A stretch of DNA of 64,000 nt from Candidatus Gracilibacteria bacterium (GCA_041658685.1 JBAZZS010000003.1:1-64000), one strand, 5' to 3'. Numbered from the stretch's first letter, positions 50,960 through 59,805 are shown. Made by a program: numbers and translations. The notes: generated by a model not told the origin, from the letters alone.

Positions 50960-51517
50960 TTAGGCGGTGGTGGCTTTGGCAGCTGTTTTCCCGGCTTTTC
51001 GATGGATGATTTCATTTTCATATTTAATCCCTTTGCCTTTGTAAGGTTCTGGTTTTCGGAATTCTCGGATTTCGGCGGCCACTTGGCCCACTTTTTGTTT
51101 GTCGATACCGCTGACAGTGAGAGAATTTTTCTTTTCTTCATCGAGTTTAAATTCAATGCCGGCCGGGGCTAAGTATTCGATAGGATGAGAATAGCCAAGA
51201 CTGAGGACGAGTTTTTTTCCTTGAACCAAGAAACGATATCCTACTCCGTTTACTTCGAGTTTTTTAAAAAATCCTTCGGAGACCCCTTTCAATATATTAT
51301 TAATGAGCGTTCGGGTGAGTCCATGGAGTTCTTTGCTTTGGCGTTCATCGTTGGGGCGTTTCACGCGAATTTCTTTTTCAAGAATTTCGATTTTCATTAG
51401 AGGGGCGGGCGTCATTTTAAGTTCGCCTTTGGGGCCCTTGGCAGAGAACACGCCGGCTTCGAACGTGACGGTTACGCCTTGAGGGATGATGATGGGTTTT
51501 TTTCCGACTTTAGACAT
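50960..51517 (-). CDS. rplF: Ribosomal protein uL6
   Basis: 185 residues, two repeated domains next to the factor-binding site. Marks: MSKVGKKPIIIPQGVTV, GLTRTLINNILKGVSEGFFKKLEVNGVGYR and KPEPYKGKGIKYENEIIHRKAGKTA. Confidence 0.97.
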   Translation of the reverse strand: MSKVGKKPIIIPQGVTVTFEAGVFSAKGPKGELKMTPAPLMKIEILEKEIRVKRPNDERQSKELHGLTRTLINNILKGVSEGFFKKLEVNGVGYRFLVQGKKLVLSLGYSHPIEYLAPAGIEFKLDEEKKNSLTVSGIDKQKVGQVAAEIREFRKPEPYKGKGIKYENEIIHRKAGKTAAKATTA

Positions 51518-51534
51518 CGTTTTTAAGGTTAAAA

Positions 51535-51921
51535 TTAAGCGATTTCACAGAGGAGTTCTCCTCCCAATTTATTTTTTCTGGCTTCTTTGCCACTCATGAT
51601 TCCTTTGGGGGTGGAAAGAATCGTTATCCCGAGCCCACTCAACACAGCTTTGATTTTATCCGCTTTGACATAAATGCGTTGTCCGGGCTTGGAAATGCGG
51701 CGGATGTGCAATGGGGTGGGGCGTTTTTTCAACGTGACTGTAATTTCTTTGAACCCGTCTTTATTTTTTTCAACCTGGAAATTCGTGATGAGTCCTTGTT
51801 TTGTCATGATTTGAAGCATGGCTTCTTTGATTTTGGAATAAGGAGCATGGGTTTCGGCGAGTCCGGCGTGGTCCGCATTTCGGAGTCGAGTGAGTAGATC
51901 GGCGATAGGATCGGTATGCAT
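51535..51921 (-). CDS. rpsH: Ribosomal protein uS8
   Basis: 128 residues, primary 16S binder and in other bacteria the repressor of the spc operon. MHTDPIADLLTRLRNADHAG and the C-terminal GLGITILSTPKGIMSGKEARKNKLGGELLCEIA are typical. The 100-base gap upstream (51922-52023) is AT-rich spacer plus a GC-rich stretch; no gene is seen. Confidence 0.97.
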   Translation of the reverse strand: MHTDPIADLLTRLRNADHAGLAETHAPYSKIKEAMLQIMTKQGLITNFQVEKNKDGFKEITVTLKKRPTPLHIRRISKPGQRIYVKADKIKAVLSGLGITILSTPKGIMSGKEARKNKLGGELLCEIA

Positions 51922-52023
51922 TGTGGAAGTATTTAAGTGTTGAGTGTTTGGAGTGGAGAGGAAAGAAGAGGAGAAATTTAGAGGGGGGAAAATCTGTTTA
52001 TGCCGCTGTGTGGCACTGCGGGG

Positions 52024-52248
52024 CTACCAAGAAGATTTTTTGATTCCCATGATCATGCCGGTGTTGGCGAATTCTCGGAAGCAAATGCGACAGAGACCAA
52101 AGCGCCTGATGTAACCTCTCACCTTACCGCATTTGGCGCAACGATTATAGATACGGGTGGAGTGACGCGGTTTTTTTCCGCTTTTTAACGCTTTTTCAAA
52201 CGCTTCTTTGGTGCGGGTATTTTTGATTTTGAGGGCTGTTCTTGCCAT
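52024..52248 (-). CDS. rpsN: Ribosomal protein uS14, zinc-binding type
   Basis: 74 residues. Cys37, Cys40, Cys53 and Cys56 (CAKC, CRIC) form the zinc site of the type Z form; C-terminal GIKKSSW matches. The N-terminus is about 13 residues longer than usual. Between rplE and rpsH. Confidence 0.96.
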   Translation of the reverse strand: MARTALKIKNTRTKEAFEKALKSGKKPRHSTRIYNRCAKCGKVRGYIRRFGLCRICFREFANTGMIMGIKKSSW

Positions 52249-52282
52249 GAGAAATTGGAAATTTTAAAATTTAAAATTTAAA

Positions 52283-52837
52283 TTAAACTTTTTCAGGGGC
52301 CTTCACTTCATCTTTGAAGGGGAAACCTAATCCTTTTAGGAGACGATAACCTTGGTAATCGGTTTTTGCGGAGGTGCTGATCGTGATTTGGAGTCCATGA
52401 TTTCGAGTGATGTTGTCCGGATTCACTTCAGGGAATACGGTAACCTCTTTAATGCCGATGCTGTAGTTTCCTTTTCCATCAAATCCTTTAACCGTAATTC
52501 CGCGGAAATCGCGAATACGGGGGAGAACGATATTCACCAAGCGACTTACAAAATCGTACATGCGTTGTCCTCGGAGGGTGACGGTGATTCCCACCGGCAT
52601 TCCAATGCGAAGCTTGAAATTGGAAATGGCTTTTTTGGCCTTGGTGACCACGGGTTTTTGCCCGGCCAATCGCGTGATGTTTTCGAGGATGGTATCATAA
52701 TTTTTATCTCCGGATTGAACATAACTTCCAATCCCTACGTTGATATTGACTTTCATCAAGCGAGGCAAAGCAAGCGTGTTTTTAATATTGAGTTCTTTTT
52801 TGAGAACGGGAACCAGTTTGTTGTAAGTCTCTTTCAT
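52283..52837 (-). CDS. rplE: Ribosomal protein uL5
   Basis: 184 residues, binds 5S rRNA and bridges to the small subunit. Marks: ALPRLMKVNINVGIGSY, GQKPVVTKAKKAISNFKLR, RGQRMYDFVSRLVNIVLPRIRDFRG. Directly behind rplX. Confidence 0.97.
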   Translation of the reverse strand: MKETYNKLVPVLKKELNIKNTLALPRLMKVNINVGIGSYVQSGDKNYDTILENITRLAGQKPVVTKAKKAISNFKLRIGMPVGITVTLRGQRMYDFVSRLVNIVLPRIRDFRGITVKGFDGKGNYSIGIKEVTVFPEVNPDNITRNHGLQITISTSAKTDYQGYRLLKGLGFPFKDEVKAPEKV

Positions 52838-52849
52838 GAGATTAAGGGG

Positions 52850-53188
52850 TTATTTTTTCTTGCCTTTGGTTGTGACCTTTTCCTCTATTTCGGTTCCGGA
52901 TTTTTTGGCAATGCGGATTTTTTTACCGTTTTCGAGGATTTTGTAGCCGACACGAGTGGGTTTTTCGGTTTTGGGATCAATGAGCATGGCATTGGAGGCG
53001 TCAATGGGCGCTTCATATCGGATGATTTCTCCGGGCTTGGATTGCGTTTTTTTAATGTGACGGACGCGGATGTTCACTTTTTCAACCACAATTTTGTTGG
53101 TTTTTTTCATGACGCGCATGATTTTGCCTTTCTTCCCCTTGTCTTTTCCGGAGAGAATGATGACTTGATCGTTTGTCTTGAGCTTCAT
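52850..53188 (-). CDS. rplX: Ribosomal protein uL24
   Basis: 112 residues, assembly initiator at the tunnel exit. KOW motif DQVIILSGKDKGKKGKIMRV and PIDASNAMLIDPKTEKPTRVGYK are typical. Lys-rich tail. Confidence 0.97.
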   Translation of the reverse strand: MKLKTNDQVIILSGKDKGKKGKIMRVMKKTNKIVVEKVNIRVRHIKKTQSKPGEIIRYEAPIDASNAMLIDPKTEKPTRVGYKILENGKKIRIAKKSGTEIEEKVTTKGKKK

Positions 53189-53206
53189 AGTGTGAGAAGT
53201 AATAGA

Positions 53207-53575
53207 TTAAACTACATCTGGGGCTAAGGAAATAATTTTTTGGAATCCTTTTTCACGGAGTTCACGAGCCACGGGACCGAAGACGCGAGTTCCTTTGGGC
53301 ATATTGTCTTTTCCAACGATCACGACCGCGTTTTCATCGAATCGAACATAGGATCCGTCGGCGCGTTTGAGTTCCTTTTTTTGTCGTACGATCACGGCGC
53401 GTTCCACCGCTTTTTTGCGGACCAGTCCGCGCGGGGCGGCGTTTTTTACCGAGACCACGATCACATCTCCAATTTGAGCGTAACGTCGTTTGGAGCCACC
53501 AAGGACCTTGAAGCACATGACTTCTTTCGCTCCGGTGTTATCGGCGACCACGAGACGGGTTTGAGTTTGAATCAT
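53207..53575 (-). CDS. rplN: Ribosomal protein uL14
   Basis: 122 residues, one of the best conserved large-subunit proteins. [63 protein letters not shown] and [24 protein letters not shown]. Confidence 0.98.
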   Translation of the reverse strand: MIQTQTRLVVADNTGAKEVMCFKVLGGSKRRYAQIGDVIVVSVKNAAPRGLVRKKAVERAVIVRQKKELKRADGSYVRFDENAVVIVGKDNMPKGTRVFGPVARELREKGFQKIISLAPDVV

Positions 53576-53580
53576 AATTA

Positions 53581-53826
53581 TTAAGATTTAGGTGTGGAAA
53601 TTTTTGGTAGTTCCGTGGTCCAGCGTTTAAGTTTGCTGAGCGGTCGGGTTTCGTACACGGTGACGGTGTCTCCTTCTTTGAATTTATTTTCAGGATCGTG
53701 AGCGTGGAATTTTTTGGAAACCATATAACGTTTTTGATACTTGGGATCTTTGCGTTGGGAATCCACACGAATCACGATGGTTTTATCATTTTTTTTGCTG
53801 ACGACGATACCGGTTTTGCTGTGCAT
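53581..53826 (-). CDS. rpsQ: Ribosomal protein uS17
   Basis: 81 residues, 16S-binding OB fold. [41 protein letters not shown] and the [19 protein letters not shown] segment are diagnostic. Usual place after rpmC. Confidence 0.97.
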   Translation of the reverse strand: MHSKTGIVVSKKNDKTIVIRVDSQRKDPKYQKRYMVSKKFHAHDPENKFKEGDTVTVYETRPLSKLKRWTTELPKISTPKS

Positions 53827-53856
53827 GACAGAGAGAAATTAAAGGAATTAGAATTT

Positions 53857-54081
53857 TTAAATTTTAGAAGATTTTTTGTCGGCTTGAGCCTCTTTATTTA
53901 ATTTATTCAATTGAGTTAAGGTTTGAGCCACATATTTTTTATTTTTGGTGATGGCGTCGGATTTCTTACTTTGCTTCATTTTAACACTGAGACGGGCGGC
54001 CAACAGATCTTTTCGACCGGTTTCGAGCTCTTGATTGAGCGTTTTGATGTCTTTTTTTTGAAGTTCAACAAAGGTGTACAT
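53857..54081 (-). CDS. rpmC: Ribosomal protein uL29
   Basis: 74 residues, helical hairpin at the tunnel exit, docking site for trigger factor and SRP. LQKKDIKTLNQELETGRKDLLAARL and the second helix with TLTQLNKLNKEAQ fit. Slightly longer than average. Confidence 0.92.
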   Translation of the reverse strand: MYTFVELQKKDIKTLNQELETGRKDLLAARLSVKMKQSKKSDAITKNKKYVAQTLTQLNKLNKEAQADKKSSKI

Positions 54082-54092
54082 AGGGAAAATTT

Positions 54093-54512
54093 TTAACGAA
54101 GAGCAGAAGTAACAAAAGTGGTTTTAACAGGGAGCTTGTGAGAGGCGAGGCGCATGGCTTCGCGCGCAGTGGCTTCATCGATTCCATCCATTTCAAATAT
54201 AATGGTTCCGGGGAGTACGTGAGCGACATAATGATCGATTGATCCTTTTCCTCCTCCCATGCGGACTTCAGCCGGTTTTTTGGTGAGAGGGGTGTGAGGG
54301 AAAATGCGAATCCAGAGTTTTCCTCCGCGTTTTACGCAGTGAGTGACCGCACGGCGAGAGGCTTCAATTTGGCGGGATGTGATTTCACAGGCAGCCACAG
54401 CTTTAAGTCCATAAGCCCCGAACGCGAGACGGAATCCGCGAGTAGCCACTCCTTTTAACGCGCTTCGTGAGCGATGACTCTTTCTGAATTTCTGTTTTTT
54501 CGGAAGTAACAT
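54093..54512 (-). CDS. rplP: Ribosomal protein uL16
   Basis: 139 residues, contacts the A-site tRNA elbow. [50 protein letters not shown] and [18 protein letters not shown] are typical. Confidence 0.98.
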   Translation of the reverse strand: MLLPKKQKFRKSHRSRSALKGVATRGFRLAFGAYGLKAVAACEITSRQIEASRRAVTHCVKRGGKLWIRIFPHTPLTKKPAEVRMGGGKGSIDHYVAHVLPGTIIFEMDGIDEATAREAMRLASHKLPVKTTFVTSALR

Positions 54513-54530
54513 GGTGAAAAATTAATACGG

Positions 54531-55271
54531 TTAGAATTGACGAGGACGAGGGAATCGAGGGTTTCTTGGAGGAAATTTTTTCTCTTCATCTTTATCCGCT
54601 ATTTTTTGAGCGGCTTCGGCGGCCATCATTTCGGAAACTTTTGTGAAGATATCTCCTTTATAGATCCAGACTTTAAGACCGATGATTCCATAGGTGGTCC
54701 TACAATGATAAACAGCGTAATCGATGTTCGCTCGGAAAGTGTGCAATGGGATTTTTCCTTCAGTGAAGGTTTCATCGCGTGCGATTTCCACTCCATTTAA
54801 GCGTCCGGCGGCTAAGATTTTAATTCCTTTGGCTCCGGCTTCCATGGCTCGTTGCACTGCGGTTTTTGCGGCGCGACGATAAGAAATACGTTTGACCACT
54901 TGCTGAGAGATGTTTTCTGCAACCAAGTAGGCATCGATATCCGGATTTTTAATTTCTTTTACTGTGATATTGAATCGAGATGGTTTGAATTTTACTTCAA
55001 GAACTTTTTGGAATTCTTCAATGCCTTCGCCTTGGCGTCCAATGATCATTCCGGGACGTGAGGTGTGGATTACAAGTTGAGTATTTCCGGCGTTACGAAG
55101 AATTTCAACCTTGGAAATGTGCCCTTCTTTGAAATGATTTTTGATGAAGGCGCGAACCGCAATGTCCTCATGTAGGAGTTTGCGATACAAGTGTTTGTTC
55201 GCAAACCATTTAGAGTCCCAAGTGAAGATGATGCCGATGCGTAGGCCTTTTGGATTGATTTTCTGTCCCAT
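54531..55271 (-). CDS. rpsC: Ribosomal protein uS3
   Basis: 246 residues, forms the mRNA entry channel. MGQKINPKGLRIGIIFTWDSKWFANKH, the KH domain SRPGMIIGRQGEGIEEF, and RTTYGIIGLKVWIYKGDI. Arg/Pro-rich tail. Confidence 0.98.
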   Translation of the reverse strand: MGQKINPKGLRIGIIFTWDSKWFANKHLYRKLLHEDIAVRAFIKNHFKEGHISKVEILRNAGNTQLVIHTSRPGMIIGRQGEGIEEFQKVLEVKFKPSRFNITVKEIKNPDIDAYLVAENISQQVVKRISYRRAAKTAVQRAMEAGAKGIKILAAGRLNGVEIARDETFTEGKIPLHTFRANIDYAVYHCRTTYGIIGLKVWIYKGDIFTKVSEMMAAEAAQKIADKDEEKKFPPRNPRFPRPRQF

Positions 55272-55297
55272 ACAATGAGGGGTGAATTAAGAGGTGA

Positions 55298-55696
55298 TTA
55301 TTTGGAAGATTTTGATTTTTTGACCGGTTTTTCTTTTTTTTCAGCTTTAGGTGCAGTTTTGATTAAATTAGGATCTGCTTCGACTTTAACCGTGATATGA
55401 CAGGTGCGCTTTTTAATGGGGTGAGCTCGGCCGCGAGAGGCGGGCATAGAGCGCTTGTAGGTCATTCCTTCGGTCACAATAATTTCTTTAATTACGAGGG
55501 TTTCGAGATCTTGCTTAAAGTTATTTTTAGCATTGGAAGCGGCGGATTGAATGGTTTTGTAGAGAGGTCTTGCGCCGACTTTTGTCGTGTACTTGAGGAG
55601 ATCTAGGGCTTCTTGTACCGGTTTTCGTCGGACCATTCCTGCAACCAGGTTCACTTTTTTAGAAGAGATTCGAATTTTTCGTAAGTGGGCAATCAT
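55298..55696 (-). CDS. rplV: Ribosomal protein uL22
   Basis: 132 residues, its loop lines the exit tunnel. RISSKKVNLVAGMVRRKPVQEALDLL, SAASNAKNN and the tunnel loop MPASRGRAHPIKKRTCHITV. Lys-rich tail of about 20 residues. Confidence 0.97.
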   Translation of the reverse strand: MIAHLRKIRISSKKVNLVAGMVRRKPVQEALDLLKYTTKVGARPLYKTIQSAASNAKNNFKQDLETLVIKEIIVTEGMTYKRSMPASRGRAHPIKKRTCHITVKVEADPNLIKTAPKAEKKEKPVKKSKSSK

Positions 55697-55754
55697 GGGA
55701 TAAGGGCTAAGGGAAAATTAATTTTAGATTTTGAATTGAGAGAGAAAGAAGGGG

Positions 55755-56078
55755 CTATTTTTTCGCAGGAGCCGGAGTGGCGGCGGGAGCAGGGGATCCT
55801 CCTTCCGCTGCTTTGGCGAGTTTTCCGCCATGTCCTCTGAATTTACGTGTGGGAGAGAATTCTCCGAGACGATGTCCCACCATTTCTTCGGTGACAAAGA
55901 CGGGGACGTGATCTTTTCCGTTGTGAACCCCGAAGGTGTGTCCAACGAACTCGGGAGCAATCACACAGGCGCGCGCCCATGTTTTAATCAATTTCTTTTG
56001 ATTCGTTTCATTGAGTTTGGCGACTTTTTTGATGAGTTTCGGATCGAGGTAAGGGCCTTTTTTTGAACTTCGAGACAT
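55755..56078 (-). CDS. rpsS: Ribosomal protein uS19
   Basis: 107 residues, head protein near uS13. [55 protein letters not shown]. The final ~15 residues are an Ala/Pro extension. Confidence 0.97.
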   Translation of the reverse strand: MSRSSKKGPYLDPKLIKKVAKLNETNQKKLIKTWARACVIAPEFVGHTFGVHNGKDHVPVFVTEEMVGHRLGEFSPTRKFRGHGGKLAKAAEGGSPAPAATPAPAKK

Positions 56079-56140
56079 GGGGGTTTGAAATTAGAAATTT
56101 TAGATTTTGAATTTTGAATTGGGGGAGAGAAATAGGGGAG

Positions 56141-56163
56141 CGCACTTCGCTTCGCTTCGTGCG
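56141..56163. repeat. TTCGCT-core mini-palindrome after rplB
   Basis: Stem CGCAC/GTGCG around TTCGCTTCGCTTC, 2 bases beyond the rplB stop, in the rplB-rpsS spacer. Same type as the copies inside carA and pyrC. Confidence 0.7.
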
Positions 56164-56165
56164 TT

Positions 56166-57032
56166 TTAGATAACCAATGTGGTCTTGATTAAGTTGCGGC
56201 CACGGCGGTCACGAATGCGATAAATATCGGTCCTATTTTTGCGTTTTCGAGTCTTAACTCCGAGAGCGGGGGCACCCCAAGGCGTTTTTGGCCCCGGCAT
56301 ACCCACAGGACAACATCCTTCTCCTCCACCATGAGGATGATCTACCGGGTTCATGGCTTTTCCACGAACTTCGGGGCGTTGACCTTTCCAGCGATTTCGT
56401 CCCGCTTTTCCAATTTTCAGATTTGAAATATCACCATTACTTACAATTCCCACTGTGGCATAGGCATCTTTCGGGATAAAGCGAATTTCTCCGGAAGGAA
56501 GTTGGATTTGAACCATGGCTCCTTCGAGAGATACCAGTTTGGCGCATGCTCCGGCGCTACGGACAATTTGTCCTCCTTTCCCGGAAACAAGTTCCACATT
56601 GAAAACATTAAAACCAACAGGGATGTTTTTGACTTGAAGTCTATTCCCGATTCGCAATTTGGCGCGTTCGGCGGTTAAAATTTTATCTCCGACCTTAATG
56701 CCTTGAGGAGCAAGATGATAGCGTCGATCTCCATTTTTATAACAAACCAAAATAATGTAGGCGTTTCGATTGGGATCGTATTCAATGGAACGAACGGATC
56801 CTTCCACTCCTTTATTATCAACACACTTAAAATCTATAATGCGATAATGACGTCGTACTCCGCCGCCACGATGTCGAATGGTGATTCTTCCTTGGTTGTT
56901 GCGTCCAGAACATCGGTTTTGGGGAGAACAAAGCGATTTTAACGGTTTGCCTACGGTCACTTCTTCAAACGTGGAAACATTCATTTGTCGTCGTCCCGCG
57001 GTTGTGCCTTTTACTTTTTTGATAGTGGTCAT
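56166..57032 (-). CDS. rplB: Ribosomal protein uL2
   Basis: 288 residues, binds near the peptidyl-transferase centre. GRNNQGRITIRHRGGGVRRHYRIIDF, SLEGAMVQIQLPSGEIR, and the conserved MNPVDHPHGGGEG with its essential His. Slightly longer than average. Confidence 0.98.
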   Translation of the reverse strand: MTTIKKVKGTTAGRRQMNVSTFEEVTVGKPLKSLCSPQNRCSGRNNQGRITIRHRGGGVRRHYRIIDFKCVDNKGVEGSVRSIEYDPNRNAYIILVCYKNGDRRYHLAPQGIKVGDKILTAERAKLRIGNRLQVKNIPVGFNVFNVELVSGKGGQIVRSAGACAKLVSLEGAMVQIQLPSGEIRFIPKDAYATVGIVSNGDISNLKIGKAGRNRWKGQRPEVRGKAMNPVDHPHGGGEGCCPVGMPGPKTPWGAPALGVKTRKRKNRTDIYRIRDRRGRNLIKTTLVI

Positions 57033-57037
57033 AAAAA

Positions 57038-57331
57038 TTATTTTTTGAATTTATAGGGATCCAGGGTTTTCCCTTTTTCCAATGTTATGGTGATTTTTTT
57101 ACCCGCACTTCTCTTTGTGAGAACACGACCGCGTCCCACCAATCGAGTTTTTTCCAAAACTTGACGAACGGATACCTTTTCAACCTTTACTCCATAAAGC
57201 ATTTTGATTGCATTTTGGATGTCGATTTTAGTGGCATGATCGTTGACGAGAAAGGTGTATTTCCCTTTTGCCTCTTCACGAGTGCTTTTTTCAGTAACAA
57301 CGGGTTTTAATAGAATTTGACTGAGATCCAT
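57038..57331 (-). CDS. rplW: Ribosomal protein uL23
   Basis: 97 residues, at the exit tunnel, binding site for trigger factor. LLKPVVTEKSTREEAKGKYTFLVNDHATKIDIQNAIKMLYGVKVEKV is typical. Five bases separate it from each neighbour. Confidence 0.97.
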   Translation of the reverse strand: MDLSQILLKPVVTEKSTREEAKGKYTFLVNDHATKIDIQNAIKMLYGVKVEKVSVRQVLEKTRLVGRGRVLTKRSAGKKITITLEKGKTLDPYKFKK

Positions 57332-57336
57332 AAAAA

Positions 57337-57963
57337 TTATTTAAGAAAGATGCTTTCCGCTTTTGGAAGAGCGTCCTTGAAGAATAAAAGAGTTTCATAC
57401 TTGAGGAGATCGTGCACATTGAGATAGTTGACCAGGATTGTTTTGGAGTTTTCGAGATTGCGGGATGATTTTTGAACAAGGTCGTTTTTTTCGGAAATGA
57501 TAACAAGCGTATTTCGAGTGGCGGGGAGTTTTTTAAGCATGGCGGCAAAAGACTTGGATTTGGTTTCCTTGGCTTCGTATCCGTCGAGAACAATGATTTG
57601 TTTGTCGCTTGCTTTTCCGGATAATGCGGAAAAAAGAGCTTGTCTACGTTGTTTTTTTGGCATTGCGAGCGTGAAGTTGCGAACATTACGAGGTCCGAAT
57701 ACCACACCTCCTCCCTTATAATGAGGAGCGCGGATGGAACCTTGGCGAGCGCGACCCGTGTGTTTTTGCTTGTAGGGCTTTCGGCCACCTCCACGGACTT
57801 CTCCGCGTAATTTGGTGTGAGCGATCGGATGGCGAGAATTAGCTTCTTGGAGCATGAGAGCTTGTTGAATCAAACCCAAGTTCATTTTGGCCCCAAAAAT
57901 AGTTTCATTGAGAGGAACTTCTCCGATGGATTCGCCTTTCTGGTTGTAAAGAGGTGCTTTCAT
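57337..57963 (-). CDS. rplD: Ribosomal protein uL4
   Basis: 208 residues, with a loop in the exit tunnel; in other bacteria it represses the S10 operon through the leader. HTKLRGEVRGGGRKPYKQKHTGRARQGSIRAPHYKGGGVVFGP is the loop. Candidate regulatory leaders lie before rpsJ and rplC. Confidence 0.97.
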   Translation of the reverse strand: MKAPLYNQKGESIGEVPLNETIFGAKMNLGLIQQALMLQEANSRHPIAHTKLRGEVRGGGRKPYKQKHTGRARQGSIRAPHYKGGGVVFGPRNVRNFTLAMPKKQRRQALFSALSGKASDKQIIVLDGYEAKETKSKSFAAMLKKLPATRNTLVIISEKNDLVQKSSRNLENSKTILVNYLNVHDLLKYETLLFFKDALPKAESIFLK

Positions 57964-57998
57964 GACGCTTAATTAAGTATTTAGAATAAAGTATTAAA

Positions 57999-58604
57999 TT
58001 ACTTCGCTAGGCTACGTGACTGGCGGATAATAACGAGAGAGCCATTGGCGCCCGGAACGGGACCCTTGACTCCGATGAGATTCTTTTCAAGATCAACATA
58101 GGCGATTTGAACGCGACCCACGGTGACTTTTTCATCCCCCATGTGTCCGGCCATTCGATGTCCCTTATTCACACAACCCGGTTTGGCACGCATACCGATG
58201 GATCCCGGTTCGCGATGGAAGTGAGAACCGTGAGTGGCTCGTCCTCCGGAAAAGTGATGACGCTTTACGACCCCTTGGAACCCTTTTCCTTTGGAAGTCC
58301 CGGTTACATTGACTCGATCTCCGATTGTAAAGACATCTACCTTAACTTCTTCTCCTTTTTTGGGGAGTTCTTCTCCCTCCTTGATTTCGATTTTGAATTC
58401 GCGGATGTGGCGAAATGCTTGGGTCTTAAACGGTTTTTTGAACGCGTCAAACCCAAGGACTATCGCCGGATATCCGTCCTTTTCGGGGGTCTTCACTTGC
58501 GTGATGACATTGGGGGTACATTCGACCACCGTAAGGGGGATCACACAGCCATCATCTTGAATGATGCGCGTCATACCGATTTTTTTGCCTAGTATTCCTA
58601 ACAT
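57999..58604 (-). CDS. rplC: Ribosomal protein uL3
   Basis: 201 residues, early assembly protein near the peptidyl-transferase centre. MLGILGKKIGMTRIIQDDGCVIPLTVVE, GTSKGKGFQGVVKRHHFSGGRATHGSHFHREPGSIG. First gene after the SMR/lipoprotein insert, with its own promoter at 58697-58725 and a structured leader. Confidence 0.98.
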   Translation of the reverse strand: MLGILGKKIGMTRIIQDDGCVIPLTVVECTPNVITQVKTPEKDGYPAIVLGFDAFKKPFKTQAFRHIREFKIEIKEGEELPKKGEEVKVDVFTIGDRVNVTGTSKGKGFQGVVKRHHFSGGRATHGSHFHREPGSIGMRAKPGCVNKGHRMAGHMGDEKVTVGRVQIAYVDLEKNLIGVKGPVPGANGSLVIIRQSRSLAK

Positions 58605-58690
58605 GGTTGGCAGAGGTTATGAGGTTAAATCCTCGAGAGTGTTGATCGATCGGCAATGCCGGGACCTCGACTCTGTTTTAACAGATTAGC
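58605..58690 (-). promoter_or_regulatory. Structured leader of rplC
   Basis: About 85 nt between the predicted start and the ATG. Contains CGGCA-TT-GCCG and a GAGGT/ACCTC pairing close to the start region, so the start could be masked. It is a candidate site for ribosomal-protein feedback. No known leader family is recognised. Confidence 0.4.
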
Positions 58691-58696
58691 TCGCCT

Positions 58697-58725
58697 AGAT
58701 TAGCGGTGGAAGGGGTTGGAGTCAA
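58697..58725 (-). promoter_or_regulatory. Promoter of the rplC operon
   Basis: On the minus strand TTGACT (58720-58725), 17-base spacer, TAATCT (58697-58702). The -10 is imperfect. Confidence 0.5.
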
Positions 58726-58739
58726 GAGAATTTTTAAAC

Positions 58740-58769
58740 GCGAAGGGGAACGGCTGGTTTTCCCTTGCG
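58740..58769 (-). terminator. Hairpin after the lipoprotein gene
   Basis: CGCAAGGGAAAA / TTCCCCTTCGC on the minus strand, 53 bases after the lipoprotein stop; followed by GTTTAAAAATT. It could end or attenuate transcription before the rplC promoter. Confidence 0.45.
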
Positions 58770-58822
58770 AACTCTCTTTCCGACTTGGTTTTTATTTGTG
58801 TGTTTTTTCCGCATCATAAATT

Positions 58823-59482
58823 TTACTCGAATAATTCAATGGAATCCTCTTGATAAAAAGACGGACTACAGTTCAATCCCGGCAAGAAAACGATTTTATT
58901 TTGGTTGTTGTAAATGAATTTACTTCCAATGGTTTTGCATGTGCCCAACCCAAGAGGTTCTGCGTATTCCGAACAGGCTTGGACCAGCCTTTGGTTGTAA
59001 ATTTCTTTTTTCTTCCATTCTCCATTAAAGGGGCCGCCTTCTTGTGTCGCGGTTACATTGGCTTCTTCGATTTTTTCCAATTCTTCTTCCGTGTAGACGA
59101 TGTTGGGATTTGCGAGGTCCAATATGTATTCTTCGTAGCTTGGGTTTCCCCAATAGGCTCCGCGATCGACCACCCTACATTTTGTTGAATCGTATCCTTT
59201 TTCTTTAACAATCCTGAGGATTGCTTCTTCGATGGTTTCGTTTTCATTTTTAGTGAATAAGGCGATGTATTCGGTAATTCCGTTTTCCGGAGATAAATAA
59301 AAGATTTGGTTGTCTTGGGTGGCTAATTGCCCCTTCCACTCCTCGGCGGAATAGGTGAATTTTATTCCCAGTCTTTCGTTGATAAAAATTGAGGGATCGG
59401 TGGGTTTTGTTTCCGATTCTTTATTTAAAAAACATCCTCCTAAACAAAGAAGAAGCGTTGTAATAATGAGTATTTTTTTCAT
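58823..59482 (-). CDS. Putative lipoprotein inside the S10 operon
   Basis: 219 residues. Signal peptide MKKILIITTLLLCLGGC with lipobox CLGGC (Cys17). The mature part begins with a disordered stretch and then a domain with the pattern ERLGIKFTYSAEEWKG... that recalls PsbP/MOG1-like folds, with Cys residues late in the chain (KCRVVD, QACSEY, GTCKTI, LNCSPS). Exported and membrane-anchored; function unknown. It lies between the SMR gene and rplC, a place normally empty. Confidence 0.8.
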   Translation of the reverse strand: MKKILIITTLLLCLGGCFLNKESETKPTDPSIFINERLGIKFTYSAEEWKGQLATQDNQIFYLSPENGITEYIALFTKNENETIEEAILRIVKEKGYDSTKCRVVDRGAYWGNPSYEEYILDLANPNIVYTEEELEKIEEANVTATQEGGPFNGEWKKKEIYNQRLVQACSEYAEPLGLGTCKTIGSKFIYNNQNKIVFLPGLNCSPSFYQEDSIELFE

Positions 59483-59492
59483 TGGATTTAGG

Positions 59493-59804
59493 TTATTTCC
59501 AACTGACGAGAATTAATCCTATTAAAATCACTCCTATTCCGATCCATTGTAATAAGGAGATGGTTTCTTTGAAGTAAAAATAACCGACCAGGGTGACGAG
59601 AATGGTGGATAATGCTACCCAAAGAATGTTGGTAATGGCCATTCCTTCAAAGCGAAGCGATTTGGCGAAAAGGAAACCGGCAAGCCCGAAAAAGACTATG
59701 GTTAGCCATAAAAACCAATTATTTTTGGTCAGATCGTGATATTTTGCCGCGATTTCTCCGGCAAGATCCGCGAGCGCGGTGGCGAGAACGGAGAGGAGGA
59801 GCAT
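59493..59804 (-). CDS. Small multidrug resistance (SMR)-like four-helix transporter
   Basis: 103 residues with four membrane helices. Glu17 in the first helix (LADLAGEIAAKYHD) corresponds to the proton/substrate Glu of EmrE, and the region AITNILWVALSTILVTLVGYFYFKE matches the family's third helix and following loop. It would export cationic or guanidinium-like compounds as a dimer. The ATG is 1 base after the rpsJ stop, so it is coupled to ribosomal protein synthesis, an unusual position. Confidence 0.85.
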   Translation of the reverse strand: MLLLSVLATALADLAGEIAAKYHDLTKNNWFLWLTIVFFGLAGFLFAKSLRFEGMAITNILWVALSTILVTLVGYFYFKETISLLQWIGIGVILIGLILVSWK

Positions 59805-59805
59805 T

